Assembly (NCBI GenBank): GCA_017621205.1
Contig: JAGATQ010000051.1
Location: 90,065-154,064, forward strand
Reading direction: 5' to 3'
DNA: 64,000 nucleotides
From: Lachnospira sp.
GTDB taxonomy: Bacteria; Bacillota; Clostridia; Lachnospirales; Lachnospiraceae
Below are positions 43,033 to 51,744 of the stretch, piece after piece. Below the pieces are notes generated by a model. It was not told the DNA's origin, searched no databases, and saw nothing but the letters and a program-made list of their open reading frames with translations. Made by a program: the position numbers and the translations under genes. Positions within the stretch are counted from its first letter, which is position 1, and each line of letters starts with the position of its first letter.

Positions 43033-44177
43033 TAATATACCGGCAGCTCTACCATTCCCTTAAATCCATTCTCATTCACAAACGCTGCCTTGCCACCGCA
43101 TTTCTCTACATAAGAAATCATCTTCTTAATGCCAAACCCATTTTCAATTCTTCTCTTCTCATTTAGCGAGTCAAAATCACTCTGTCCGTTATCCGATACT
43201 TCTAACTTTATATGAGCACTATCTCCTAGCAGAATCACTACAAACTCATCCGCATTCCCATGCTTCACGCCATTTGTCAACATCTCCTGCAATGCTCCTG
43301 TAAGAAATACCGCATGGTCGTTTGGTATTGTCATCTCATCCATAAGCTGGTTAAAATTGTAATCCACACGAATATTGGTATCCATTACAAATTCATGGAT
43401 AATCTCTTCCATCTCGCACTTTAAATCATCGACTGCTATCCCGGCACTACCTTCATCTAACACACGAACCGCCCTTCTGATGGATTCCAAGCTTCCACGA
43501 ATACGGGTATTGGCATCGTTCATCCTCTTTCTTGCGTCTTCGGGACTCACATCATAGAGCACATCTGCCGCATCCAAGGTCATGATAGCCGCCGTTATCG
43601 AATGTCCCACACTATTATGGATATTTCTACTGATATTTTCTCTCTCTAAAAGTCTTGCATTTTTCTCTGCCAGAAAGCTTTGCATCACAAGCTGTTCATT
43701 TAATCTCTTCTCGTGCAGCTCACTCACATTGGAAGCGGTAAGCTTTTGGTTTTCCTGTATTTTTCTTTTTTCGAGCCGTTCCATCAGATAATGAATCAGC
43801 ATCAAACAGAAGAATGAAACTACTAAAAGCAACGTCTTCACTATGCACATTGCCAAGGACATATTGTTATAAATCAGCAATGCTGTAAGCAAAAACAAAC
43901 ATACTCCCATGATGATTCGGATATATTCCCTGACTGCCTTAAGAAGAAAGAATACAATGAAGCCTGCAAATCCACCAGATAGTATAGCAAAAAAGGTCAT
44001 CAGAAGCAATTCCAACGCAAATAAAACCCTACTCTTACCCTCATTAAAGGATTCATAGGTTGTGAGTACCATAAGTAAGCCTGCTGCCACTATAAATAGT
44101 GTTGAAAATTGGCTGGTGAACAGGCTTAGGAGGGTTAGTATTATGATTGTTATGTTGTTTAGAATTGTTTGTATCAT
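43020..44177 (-). CDS. NarL-partner sensor histidine kinase (HisKA_3)
   Basis: A 385-aa kinase. Residues 1-130 hold five or six membrane helices without a large sensor domain. A coiled coil (131-175) leads to the dimerisation box with phospho-acceptor H187 in ENISRNIHNSVGHSITAAIM. The ATPase domain has EMLTNGVKHGNA (N box) and GFGIKKMISYVEKCGG (G box). It resembles kinases that sense cell-envelope stress within the membrane. Its last codons (STS, stop) come from palindrome H. AAGGA precedes the ATG. Confidence 0.9.
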   Translation of the reverse strand: MIQTILNNITIIILTLLSLFTSQFSTLFIVAAGLLMVLTTYESFNEGKSRVLFALELLLMTFFAILSGGFAGFIVFFLLKAVREYIRIIMGVCLFLLTALLIYNNMSLAMCIVKTLLLVVSFFCLMLIHYLMERLEKRKIQENQKLTASNVSELHEKRLNEQLVMQSFLAEKNARLLERENISRNIHNSVGHSITAAIMTLDAADVLYDVSPEDARKRMNDANTRIRGSLESIRRAVRVLDEGSAGIAVDDLKCEMEEIIHEFVMDTNIRVDYNFNQLMDEMTIPNDHAVFLTGALQEMLTNGVKHGNADEFVVILLGDSAHIKLEVSDNGQSDFDSLNEKRRIENGFGIKKMISYVEKCGGKAAFVNENGFKGMVELPVYYSTS

Positions 44178-44355
44178 AGTGATCCTTGGGGGTGGGGTTT
44201 AAAGGTTATTTTTCTGTATTCTGTAAATATTATATCAAATTATTTTATCTTTTTCATTCACTTTTTAAAAACACTATTTCTTTCTAGCATTAAATAATCA
44301 TAACATAAATCAACTTTATTTAAACTGTTACAAATTGATTCAAAATTTTCTTAAA

Positions 44356-44383
44356 GAAAATCAATTGCTTGTAATTGATTTTC
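44356..44383. promoter_or_regulatory. Palindromic operator upstream of the MarR pseudogene
   Basis: A perfect 11-bp inverted repeat, GAAAATCAATT and AATTGATTTTC, with a 6-nt spacer, about 70 bp before the recognisable MarR sequence. Size and position fit a MarR autoregulatory operator. The rest of 44178-44445 is AT-rich and empty. Confidence 0.5.
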
Positions 44384-44445
44384 CAGAATATTATGCTATT
44401 CTTTTTATAGGTGGAGGCAGGATTATTAAACCAAAAGAGACTATA

Positions 44446-44752
44446 GTATTTTAGAACTATCAGACACGCCCTTCAAAAAACTTACCTTTAAGGATCTAGA
44501 AAAGCATATGTTATTAGCACAATCCACAACTGCCGATTTGATTTCCCGTCTGCAACAAAAAACCTTGTCATTGTTGCGAGACATACAGACGATAAACGAA
44601 TAAAATATGTTGAAATTACTGCTCTTGGAGAAACATACTGTAATAAGGCAGAGCAGGATAGGATATTGCACATACGGAAACACTTATTTTAGAAAATCTT
44701 TCCGCAGAGGAGAAAGTGATGCTTAACCCTTATTAGGAAAAGTAAACCTCAA
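44446..44752 (+). pseudogene. MarR-family regulator, frameshifted remnant
   Basis: Three plus-strand segments in shifting frames add up to a MarR protein. Segment one is LTFKDLEKHMLLAQSTTADL then ISRLQQKTL. Segment two is RHTDDKRIKYVEITALGETY then CNKAEQDRILHI. Segment three is LENLSAEEKVMLNPY. The frame changes near 44572 and 44690, and the N-terminus is not readable. It precedes the MATE remnant, a normal MarR-MATE efflux operon order. Confidence 0.8.
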
Positions 44753-44833
44753 ACTAAAAGACCTATAAAGTCTGGCTTTCAATCTCATGTAATTGTCTGC
44801 AAAAATGAATAACCACGGAGACCTCAAAAGCAA

Positions 44834-45340
44834 TGGAAATATTAATTAAAGCCCCCGTTTCACAGGCAGTATTCAAAAATGCCCTACAAGCGATGGCAGT
44901 TACACTTATTTTATTAGTTTATAATTTAGCTAATACTTTTTATCAGACAGACAAATGATGCTTTACAAGTCGCAGCAATCTCCCTTGCCCCCCGATATTT
45001 TTAATATTTATGTCAGCAGGTACAATTTTTTGAATCGGCGGCACATCAGTTATTTCCTGTGTATTGGGTAAGGGAAATAACGACTACGCTAAAAAAATCT
45101 GCACTATCTGTATGGAATCTGTATCATCATCGAAATAGCCATGTCCACATTATTCCTTGCTTTTATGAACCCTATTCTGCTATTAATAAAATCACATCCA
45201 GATACCTTGAGCCTGTCAACAATTTATTTAAACATTGTTGTATGCAGTGGACCTTTTATACTGATTTCCAACTGTTATGCAAATATTATCCGCACAGAAG
45301 GAACACTCAGAAAGGTAAGATTTGATGAAATGCTTCTTTT
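44834..45340 (+). pseudogene. MATE-family efflux pump, decayed N-terminal remnant
   Basis: Starts MEILIKAPVSQAVFKNALQA, MAVTLILLVYNLANTFY as in MATE pumps. It then breaks by frameshifts and stops, with ISCVLGKGNNDYAKKICTIC and ILISNCYANIIRTEGT still readable in other frames. Only about the first third of a pump of about 450 aa remains. It is non-functional. Confidence 0.82.
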
Positions 45341-45499
45341 GTGATTGACTTCTATTCTTTGGAATACATAAAAGACTCCCTTCGGAACTTTTTTTGTCCG
45401 CACCCCATTCTCTCACTCGTTACTTGAACTCAACATAAAACTTTATATAAATATTCTATTGCTAACATATCTAAATAAAAATACTATCTCTCAATATTA

Positions 45500-46874
45500 T
45501 TATAATTCTTTTACAAAAACAATACAATACTCCATTACATTCAAAAAAGCTTTATACGTCTTTTCCTTTTTTCTTTGTGAATTATGCTTATGCGGAATAC
45601 TATAAAAATACACCTTGCAAGGCACTTCTTTCAACACCATATTAACCACATTGGGAATAGATGCCACTCCATTATCAGAATAACTCCAAACACACGCTTT
45701 ACTTTTTTGTATTATTGTAACGATTGTATGTTTTAAGTTAATTTCAACTACTTGTATGTTTTTAGAAAAAAACTCTGTTTTAAATCTTTCTCCATTATTT
45801 TTGGTTCTAAGTCTTCCTTTCCTTTCTGATGCAGGATAATCATATAATGCAATTGTTTCTAGAACATGATAATAACGACTATATTCATCTCTTTTATATG
45901 GTGCATCTAAATATACTATCAAATTTGAGGAACAAAATTTAGCCACCTGATTTAGTGCATTCTCCCATGCTCCATCAATAATATTAATATTATATGAGTA
46001 TCGTTCACTTTCTGCAGCAACAGCAAGAAGTCTTTTGGAAAACTCCAACCATGCAGATTTTTTCTCTTCTCAATCACTTCTAAAATTGACTTTTCATCTA
46101 CTCGTTTAGGTTGAGCAAAATGCCCAGCGTGATTAGATGCAATTACACTTACCGTAACAACTAAAACTCCTAACACCCAATTTTTAACTTCTTCGTCTTG
46201 TATAGTATCTATTGCATATCTTATATTATCAATCTGCATACATTGCTCAAGCCCAAAATAAATATTTGAAAAATAATATGTGAATAAACGGTACGGAAAT
46301 AGCTTATTATTTTCCTTCCTAATTTGTATTTTTTTCTTTATTTCCTCAGAAGTAATATCGGTAGATGAATATAAATCAACACGTTCAATATATTCCTTAT
46401 ATTTGCAAAAAACTAAATCTGGATTACTCATATCCATATGGAACACTTCTTTTTCATACTCAAACTGGTTTTTACATTCATCCTGCAACAATCTTAAATT
46501 ATCTGTATAGTATTTATACAATTGATTTAATATTTCAAAGGCTTTCTTTTCATTAAAACCAGCCCCTTGTATTTTAGCCAATAATCTACAAAAAAAATTG
46601 AGCATCAGATGACATATCTGGGCCAATGCATTTGAAACAGCCCCCGAGCCACACATTATATCCAAAATAACACTATCATCTTCAACATGGGGCCACAATG
46701 ATTCAATTATAAAACCCACTAAACTTTTTTTGATCCCATATAAACACTCGAATTGGCAAAATTTGATAACTTAATTTGCTCTAATCGGTACTTTCTATAC
46801 ATAGCATTCTCAATATAGGCAGGCACAAACTTATTGTAGGTGACGATTGTTACACCCAAAACATCGTACTCCAT
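45500..46874 (-). pseudogene. D12-class DNA adenine methylase, two frameshifts
   Basis: Three frames join into one D12 (Dam-like) N6-adenine methylase. From ATG 46872-46874 (MEYDVLGVTIVTYNKFVPAY) to NSSVYMGSKK, the frame breaks in an A7 run (46725-46731). It continues as SLVGFIIESLWPHVEDDSVI and LDIMCGSGAVSNALAQ (SAM site), and shifts again near 46058-46072. It ends with LIVYLDAPYKRDEYSRYYHV. The catalytic DPPY motif reads DAPY. The ATG follows the upstream stop directly (TGAATG). Loss of function is likely; slippage at the A7 run could in principle restore the first frame. Confidence 0.8.
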
Positions 46875-47264
46875 TCAATCACATTTTTTATATTTATCCT
46901 TAAACATGTATATAATATTTCTAACAAAAACAGGTGCTGTTTTTTGTAAACCTTGAATGTTATAGCAAAAGAATGTTTCTTTTTCAATTTTTATTCGTTC
47001 AACAAAAAAACTTTCATTATATCCTACATTCCTATAATCCATTTCTGTTAGATTAAAATTCAAATGCATAATCTCTTTACATATATCCAAGTCATCCTTG
47101 TATACATATACCTCATCTTCTCTTTTAATTGTCACTATTAATGACTTATCTATAAGTTTATCTAATAATTTTTCATTAAATTCTTTCTTTAAATCAATTT
47201 TTAGACGTGTAACAAAATTTTCAAATAGCCAAAAACAAGAATCATCTCTTTTTTCGATACTCAT
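46875..47264 (-). CDS. Unknown protein between two methyltransferase genes
   Basis: About 129 aa from MSIEKRDDSCFWLFENFVTR; a start 10 codons earlier is possible. No family recognised. The protein is charged, with KEFNEKLLDKLIDKSLIVTI and SFFVERIKIEKETFFCYNIQ. It overlaps the upstream methyltransferase gene and abuts the downstream D12 methylase with no gap, so it is part of the same operon. A small winged-helix or specificity-type partner of the methylase is possible but not supported by any motif. Confidence 0.55.
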   Translation of the reverse strand: MSIEKRDDSCFWLFENFVTRLKIDLKKEFNEKLLDKLIDKSLIVTIKREDEVYVYKDDLDICKEIMHLNFNLTEMDYRNVGYNESFFVERIKIEKETFFCYNIQGLQKTAPVFVRNIIYMFKDKYKKCD

Positions 47265-47979
47265 ATACAGACCCAAACCTCTCGTCAAATCCAATTATCT
47301 TTTTTACACAAAACCCATTTCGAATAAAAGCGTTGTTAACCACCAAACAATTTATATTCTTATAAAAATTCGCTACAATAATTCCATCATGTCGAATTAT
47401 TTTATTTAATATTTTAATATCATTATCTTTTATTCCCATATGAAAAACATGACTAGAAAATACGGCATCTATATAATCATTTGATAATGAATATAGTTGC
47501 TCACTATCAAGAACCACCATTCCTTTTTCAACTGCCTGTCTCCTCATTTTATCATTTGGTTCATATCCAATCATGTTACAATTTGACTTAATATTAATTG
47601 ACAAACCACTGCCACAGCCATAATCAAGAATTTTTGTCATACTTGTCATGCTAATATTTTGTTGAATATATGAATATAATTTTTTAATACATGTTATATT
47701 GTTATTTATATCTATCATATTTTCATATAAATCCCCATAATATGTATAAAAATCTTCCCATATTACTGATTGGGATGCATAATCCTCTGGCAACACAATC
47801 AAAAAAGAATCTAAATATTCAATAAAATGCCTCCTACCAATTTGCATTTTAATTTTATTCGGAACAATTGTACTATATATATATATGTGTCTGTATTTCT
47901 CCAAAAACACCAAATCCTCAATTAATATATGATTTATAATTGAGATAACTATCATTTTCTTTCTAAATTGATGCATCAT
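47242..47979 (-). CDS. Class I SAM-dependent methyltransferase
   Basis: A 245-aa protein. Residues 1-100 are an unassigned N-terminal region. Residues 110-215 are a Rossmann methyltransferase with motif I TKILDYGCGSGLSINI, acidic residue in MIGYEPNDKMRRQAVEKGMV and SNDYIDAVFSSHVFHMGIKD. Substrate unknown; a small molecule or nucleotide is as likely as a protein. It overlaps the TS-like gene by 17 bp and the next gene by 23 bp, so it is translated with both. Confidence 0.8.
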   Translation of the reverse strand: MMHQFRKKMIVISIINHILIEDLVFLEKYRHIYIYSTIVPNKIKMQIGRRHFIEYLDSFLIVLPEDYASQSVIWEDFYTYYGDLYENMIDINNNITCIKKLYSYIQQNISMTSMTKILDYGCGSGLSINIKSNCNMIGYEPNDKMRRQAVEKGMVVLDSEQLYSLSNDYIDAVFSSHVFHMGIKDNDIKILNKIIRHDGIIVANFYKNINCLVVNNAFIRNGFCVKKIIGFDERFGSVYEYRKKR

Positions 47980-48532
47980 TAATTATTCCTCTTACAATAT
48001 CCATACTCTCAATTTCTAGAAACATGTGTAAACTGTGTGCAACATATGATACCGCCCCCATGCCGATACTATATTCGCATGGTATAACTTTTTCTTTTAT
48101 CATATCTGTAATTTCTTCTGCAAACTTAACAGATGCATACATGCTTAACGGTAATCCAACTACCGCTTCAACTGTTCGCCAACTATAACTATAATCAATG
48201 ACCACTTGATTCTTGACAAACCTAGGGGCTAACCAAACTGAAATCAAACTCAATGGTAGGTAATTATCTTCATCTTCAACCACATTGGGAACAACTAAAA
48301 CAGCTCTCCGAGTTGCAAAATTTTTCCCCCCTTTTAAAGCTTGTACAACATGCTTAACTAATGCTTCTATCTGTCCGTCCTTTGTCAGTTTTTTTCTAAA
48401 TAGTGAATCCTCCTGCCCAAATGTCTTATTATAGTATTCATCCAAAAGTTGTTCATCATTTATATAATAGTCTGGTAAATCACTACTGTTAGGAGTGGAT
48501 AAAACAATTTTAAAATCTATTAATTCAAGCAA
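47963..48532 (-). CDS. Thymidylate-synthase-like protein lacking the catalytic cysteine
   Basis: A 189-aa protein resembling the core of thymidylate synthase or nucleotide hydroxymethylase: RRAVLVVPNVVEDEDN, LISVWLAPRFVKNQVVIDYS and VEAVVGLPLSMYASVKFAEE. Where TS has the PPC-x nucleophile region this protein has LPLSL, so the folate-dependent methylation cysteine is missing. TS is normally about 260 aa, so the N-terminus is short. The only usable start is TTG at 48530-48532 with GGGAGG only 3 nt away, or the frame is entered from upstream. It probably binds a pyrimidine nucleotide without standard catalysis. Confidence 0.6.
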   Translation of the reverse strand: MLELIDFKIVLSTPNSSDLPDYYINDEQLLDEYYNKTFGQEDSLFRKKLTKDGQIEALVKHVVQALKGGKNFATRRAVLVVPNVVEDEDNYLPLSLISVWLAPRFVKNQVVIDYSYSWRTVEAVVGLPLSMYASVKFAEEITDMIKEKVIPCEYSIGMGAVSYVAHSLHMFLEIESMDIVRGIINDASI

Positions 48533-48551
48533 CTCCCTCCCAGCTTGATCT

Positions 48552-50378
48552 TTATTGTACCTGTTTCTTCTGTTGCCTAAGAATTTCTAGCACTATCGGA
48601 TATGCATCCGCTATCGTTTTCACACGACATCCATCACATATATCTAACACAATGTCTCCATATGACAAATAACGTTCTAGTATTCTTCTTTTATTTTTAC
48701 TTTCTATTATATTGTCATCTATCTGCTCAGATATATCATAATGATAAATTTGATAAACTTTTTTATAAAGTTCTTCAATGTCATTACACTTGAAAATTCT
48801 TCCTTGAAACTTATCCTTAAATTCCCTAATATCTTCAATAGACTTAAACGTTTTTTGTGAGATATATTTAAAGTTATACTTATCGTGCCCTTCCCACTCA
48901 GCAATAGAGTCAAACAATTCTATAATTTTTTGAGTATCATATATCTTACCATAAATTAATATATCTGAAACAATAGAATTTTCTTTCATGATGGTTATTA
49001 ATTCACATAAAGCCGCTGCCCAAAAATCAGGCAACCCTCCACCTGTAGTTGGTCGCGTATCTACACGAATTACCTTATAAAATACATCTTCCGGAATTGG
49101 ACACTCATCATATCCTGCTTGAACAAGCAGTGCACGTTTACATTTTTTATTACAATTTTTTCTATAGTAGTCAATACATATGCCTTCAAAATCTTCAATA
49201 TTAAAATCATTTTCATACTCAAATATTATTTTATTATCCAAATACACATTTAAAGTATTATTTTCAGACTTAAAAACAAATTCATTTTGAAAAAAATGAG
49301 GATTCCTCAATAATCCCTGCGTAATTGCTAAACACAAATCTAATTTTGAAAATTTTGCTGTAGTATCAATCAAAACATTTTTAGATGTACATCTTATATT
49401 AGTATCCCATTCTGGATTAATCCACTCTATAATATTGTTAATCTGTCTTTGAAGTTCTTCTATTTCTGAAATATCCTGTGAATATCTTTTAATATATTCC
49501 AAAAAAACATTACCTGTAATAGCACAATCCAAATTACAAATCATTCTAGTCCAAGCAAACCTTAAATTCATTGGTCCATACGAGACATTTCCTATGCTAT
49601 CAATTCTTATAGAATCACGTTGTTTGGATGAATTCCTTTTATTACTATTATTGTATATTTTCTCAGCCATATTTCTAGCTGTTATAAAATCTAATTTTTT
49701 ATTTTCAATACATTTTATTCCCACTGCCATCGAAAGATTAATTTCATCTGCATCAATAAAATCATGATTTTTTATCTTATCACGGGCTTTTTTTACTGTG
49801 GCTACAACATCTACTACATCACAATATGGAAATAAGATATTAAATTCATCACCTGTTTGATGAATCATTATTCCATAATCGGCAAAAATACTAAATAATA
49901 ATTGAGAGAATTCTCCCAAAACTTTAGAACCAACATCATGATTATTATTGTCATTAACTGCTTTAAAATGATCCAAGTCAATCATAATTAAAGCAACCTT
50001 TTGGTTATTTTCATAGTAATATTTCAATGTATTATTACATTTGTTTAACATCAATGGTTGTTCAGTAGTAGGAAATCCTGTTGTTTTATCTGAATATTCA
50101 TCATTCCAATAAATAAGGAATGCTTTCATATAATCATCAATTTGAACACTACTACTATTCTCCCAAGCTTCTATTTTCACCTCATATCCATTTTTTAACG
50201 CTTTCTTTTTTACCTGGCTTGCCTCTTGTTCCTCCCTCTGTCCATATGTATACATATTCCCTAACTTATCAGTCACTACAAAACTAATAGAAATCTTTTC
50301 TTTTTCACATATATGACCTAAATATTCTTCTAATTCTTTTTTTGTATATAACCGATCATTATATATACCTTCCACCAT
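48552..50378 (-). CDS. GGDEF-like nucleotide cyclase domain protein with unknown C-terminal region
   Basis: A 608-aa soluble protein with no membrane helix. Residues 110-245 form a GGDEF-type palm domain: metal-binding D134 and D136 in IMIDLDHFKAVND, and TGDEF (175-179) replacing GGDEF; the usual I-site and PAS or receiver domains are absent. Residues 1-105 and 260-608 match nothing I recognise; RVDTRPTTGGGLPDFWAAAL and CIDYYRKNCNKKCKRALLVQ are distinctive. It could make a cyclic dinucleotide or another nucleotide signal, or act on GTP otherwise. AAGGAG precedes the ATG and overlaps the HAD stop codon, so it is in one operon with the genes on both sides. Confidence 0.7.
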   Translation of the reverse strand: MVEGIYNDRLYTKKELEEYLGHICEKEKISISFVVTDKLGNMYTYGQREEQEASQVKKKALKNGYEVKIEAWENSSSVQIDDYMKAFLIYWNDEYSDKTTGFPTTEQPLMLNKCNNTLKYYYENNQKVALIMIDLDHFKAVNDNNNHDVGSKVLGEFSQLLFSIFADYGIMIHQTGDEFNILFPYCDVVDVVATVKKARDKIKNHDFIDADEINLSMAVGIKCIENKKLDFITARNMAEKIYNNSNKRNSSKQRDSIRIDSIGNVSYGPMNLRFAWTRMICNLDCAITGNVFLEYIKRYSQDISEIEELQRQINNIIEWINPEWDTNIRCTSKNVLIDTTAKFSKLDLCLAITQGLLRNPHFFQNEFVFKSENNTLNVYLDNKIIFEYENDFNIEDFEGICIDYYRKNCNKKCKRALLVQAGYDECPIPEDVFYKVIRVDTRPTTGGGLPDFWAAALCELITIMKENSIVSDILIYGKIYDTQKIIELFDSIAEWEGHDKYNFKYISQKTFKSIEDIREFKDKFQGRIFKCNDIEELYKKVYQIYHYDISEQIDDNIIESKNKRRILERYLSYGDIVLDICDGCRVKTIADAYPIVLEILRQQKKQVQ

Positions 50379-50388
50379 TTGTATCTCC

Positions 50389-51733
50389 TTAATAATATTT
50401 CTTTGCAGCTTCTAACACATGTAGCATATCATAAAATCCTAAAACACTTTTATTATCATAAACATAATCTGCATGATCTAACGCTAAAGACGATGAATTG
50501 GCTACTGCAATACTTATATCGGCTCCGCTAAATGATTCAATATCATTGTCATTATCGTCTATCGCTAATATTTTTTTATTGAAAACTTTTCATATCTTTA
50601 TATTATATATTATGCCTTTAATCATTCCCTCGCCTTTATTTTAACAAAATCATTTCCGCTATCAGTTATCTTGATACCAGAATACTGTTGCAACACTTCA
50701 AAAATTTTTTCCTTTTCTTGTTGCTACATATAAATATTATCAATTAAAACAGCACTTATTTCCGTTTGAAAAATTTCTCTAATATGCATATGTTGAACAG
50801 GCATGCCATTCACATCCTGCATCCTTTTCCGTTACCCCCAAACATAAACCTCTTCTTTCACACATCTTTTTTCGCTGTCAGTAGTAAACGGAGAGCATGT
50901 AGAAAAAACATATACATAAATATTAGATTTTTCTAAATCAACAACATTCAGCATGAACCGAACACCCATGTTAGGAATATAACTTGCATATAGTATATTT
51001 GATGTTCCATACTCTACAACCACTCCGCCATTATATAATGCAACGGGCATACCAACATCTATACCCAACTCTTGCATTCTTGCTTTGGCTCCATAGTAAG
51101 TTCTTCCTGTTACCACAGTAATTTGAGTATGTTTCTTTTTTAATTTGGCAATTAACCTTCTTATTTGTCCTAATACAGGTGCCTCTAACAATTTAAATTT
51201 AAAGGGTCTCTTTGCCTTTCTATAATACTCTTTTAAGTAGGCATAATATGTACCAGCTGTATTCGCCACATTATCAAACGATTGAATAAGAGAAGCAATT
51301 AATATCGCATTTTCCTTATCTGTTAGCACCCCTTCCTTTTCCCATTGCTTAATGTTATCAATACATCCTTGAATATGACATGCATTCTCATATGTAAAAA
51401 ACTGTCTCTTTCGGGAATACTCACTAATCATCCATCCTTCATAGTTTATAATTTGTGACAAATATTTTTCTAAATCACTGTCAGTTTTTAAATTCAAAAT
51501 TTTTTCAATTTAAAGAAGCATTCGTCTCCGTTATTTTCTATCAATGCCACTTTAAAGCAGTGAGCAAAATTTAAAATATCCCCTGTTATAACTGAGAAAC
51601 CAATTTTTTTCATATAATTTCCCACTGTCCCAATTCCACCAAATGGATCACAGAATACTCCACTTCCATTATACTCTTTAATAATTTTTTCGATTTCACC
51701 CAATAATAATGTCTTCGAACCCAAATATCTCAT
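50389..51733 (-). pseudogene. Chimera of a D12 DNA adenine methylase and an HAD phosphatase, both broken
   Basis: 51494-51733 encodes a D12 methylase N-terminus (MRYLGSKTLLLGEIEKIIKE, VFCDPFGGIGTVGNYM). A one-base loss in an A6 run (51500-51505) shifts the frame. The methylase middle continues to about codon 106 (NYEGWMISEYSRKRQFFTYE, FDNVANTAGTYYAYLKEYYR), and then, at about 51178, joins in frame to an HAD-type phosphatase lacking its DxD start (VVTGRTYYGAKARMQELGID). The HAD frame breaks near 50832 and contains an in-frame TAG (near 50730) and a further frameshift. It ends with KKILAIDDNDNDIESFSGAD. No catalytic DPPY or DxD remains. Confidence 0.75.
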
Positions 51734-51744
51734 AGAATAATCTC

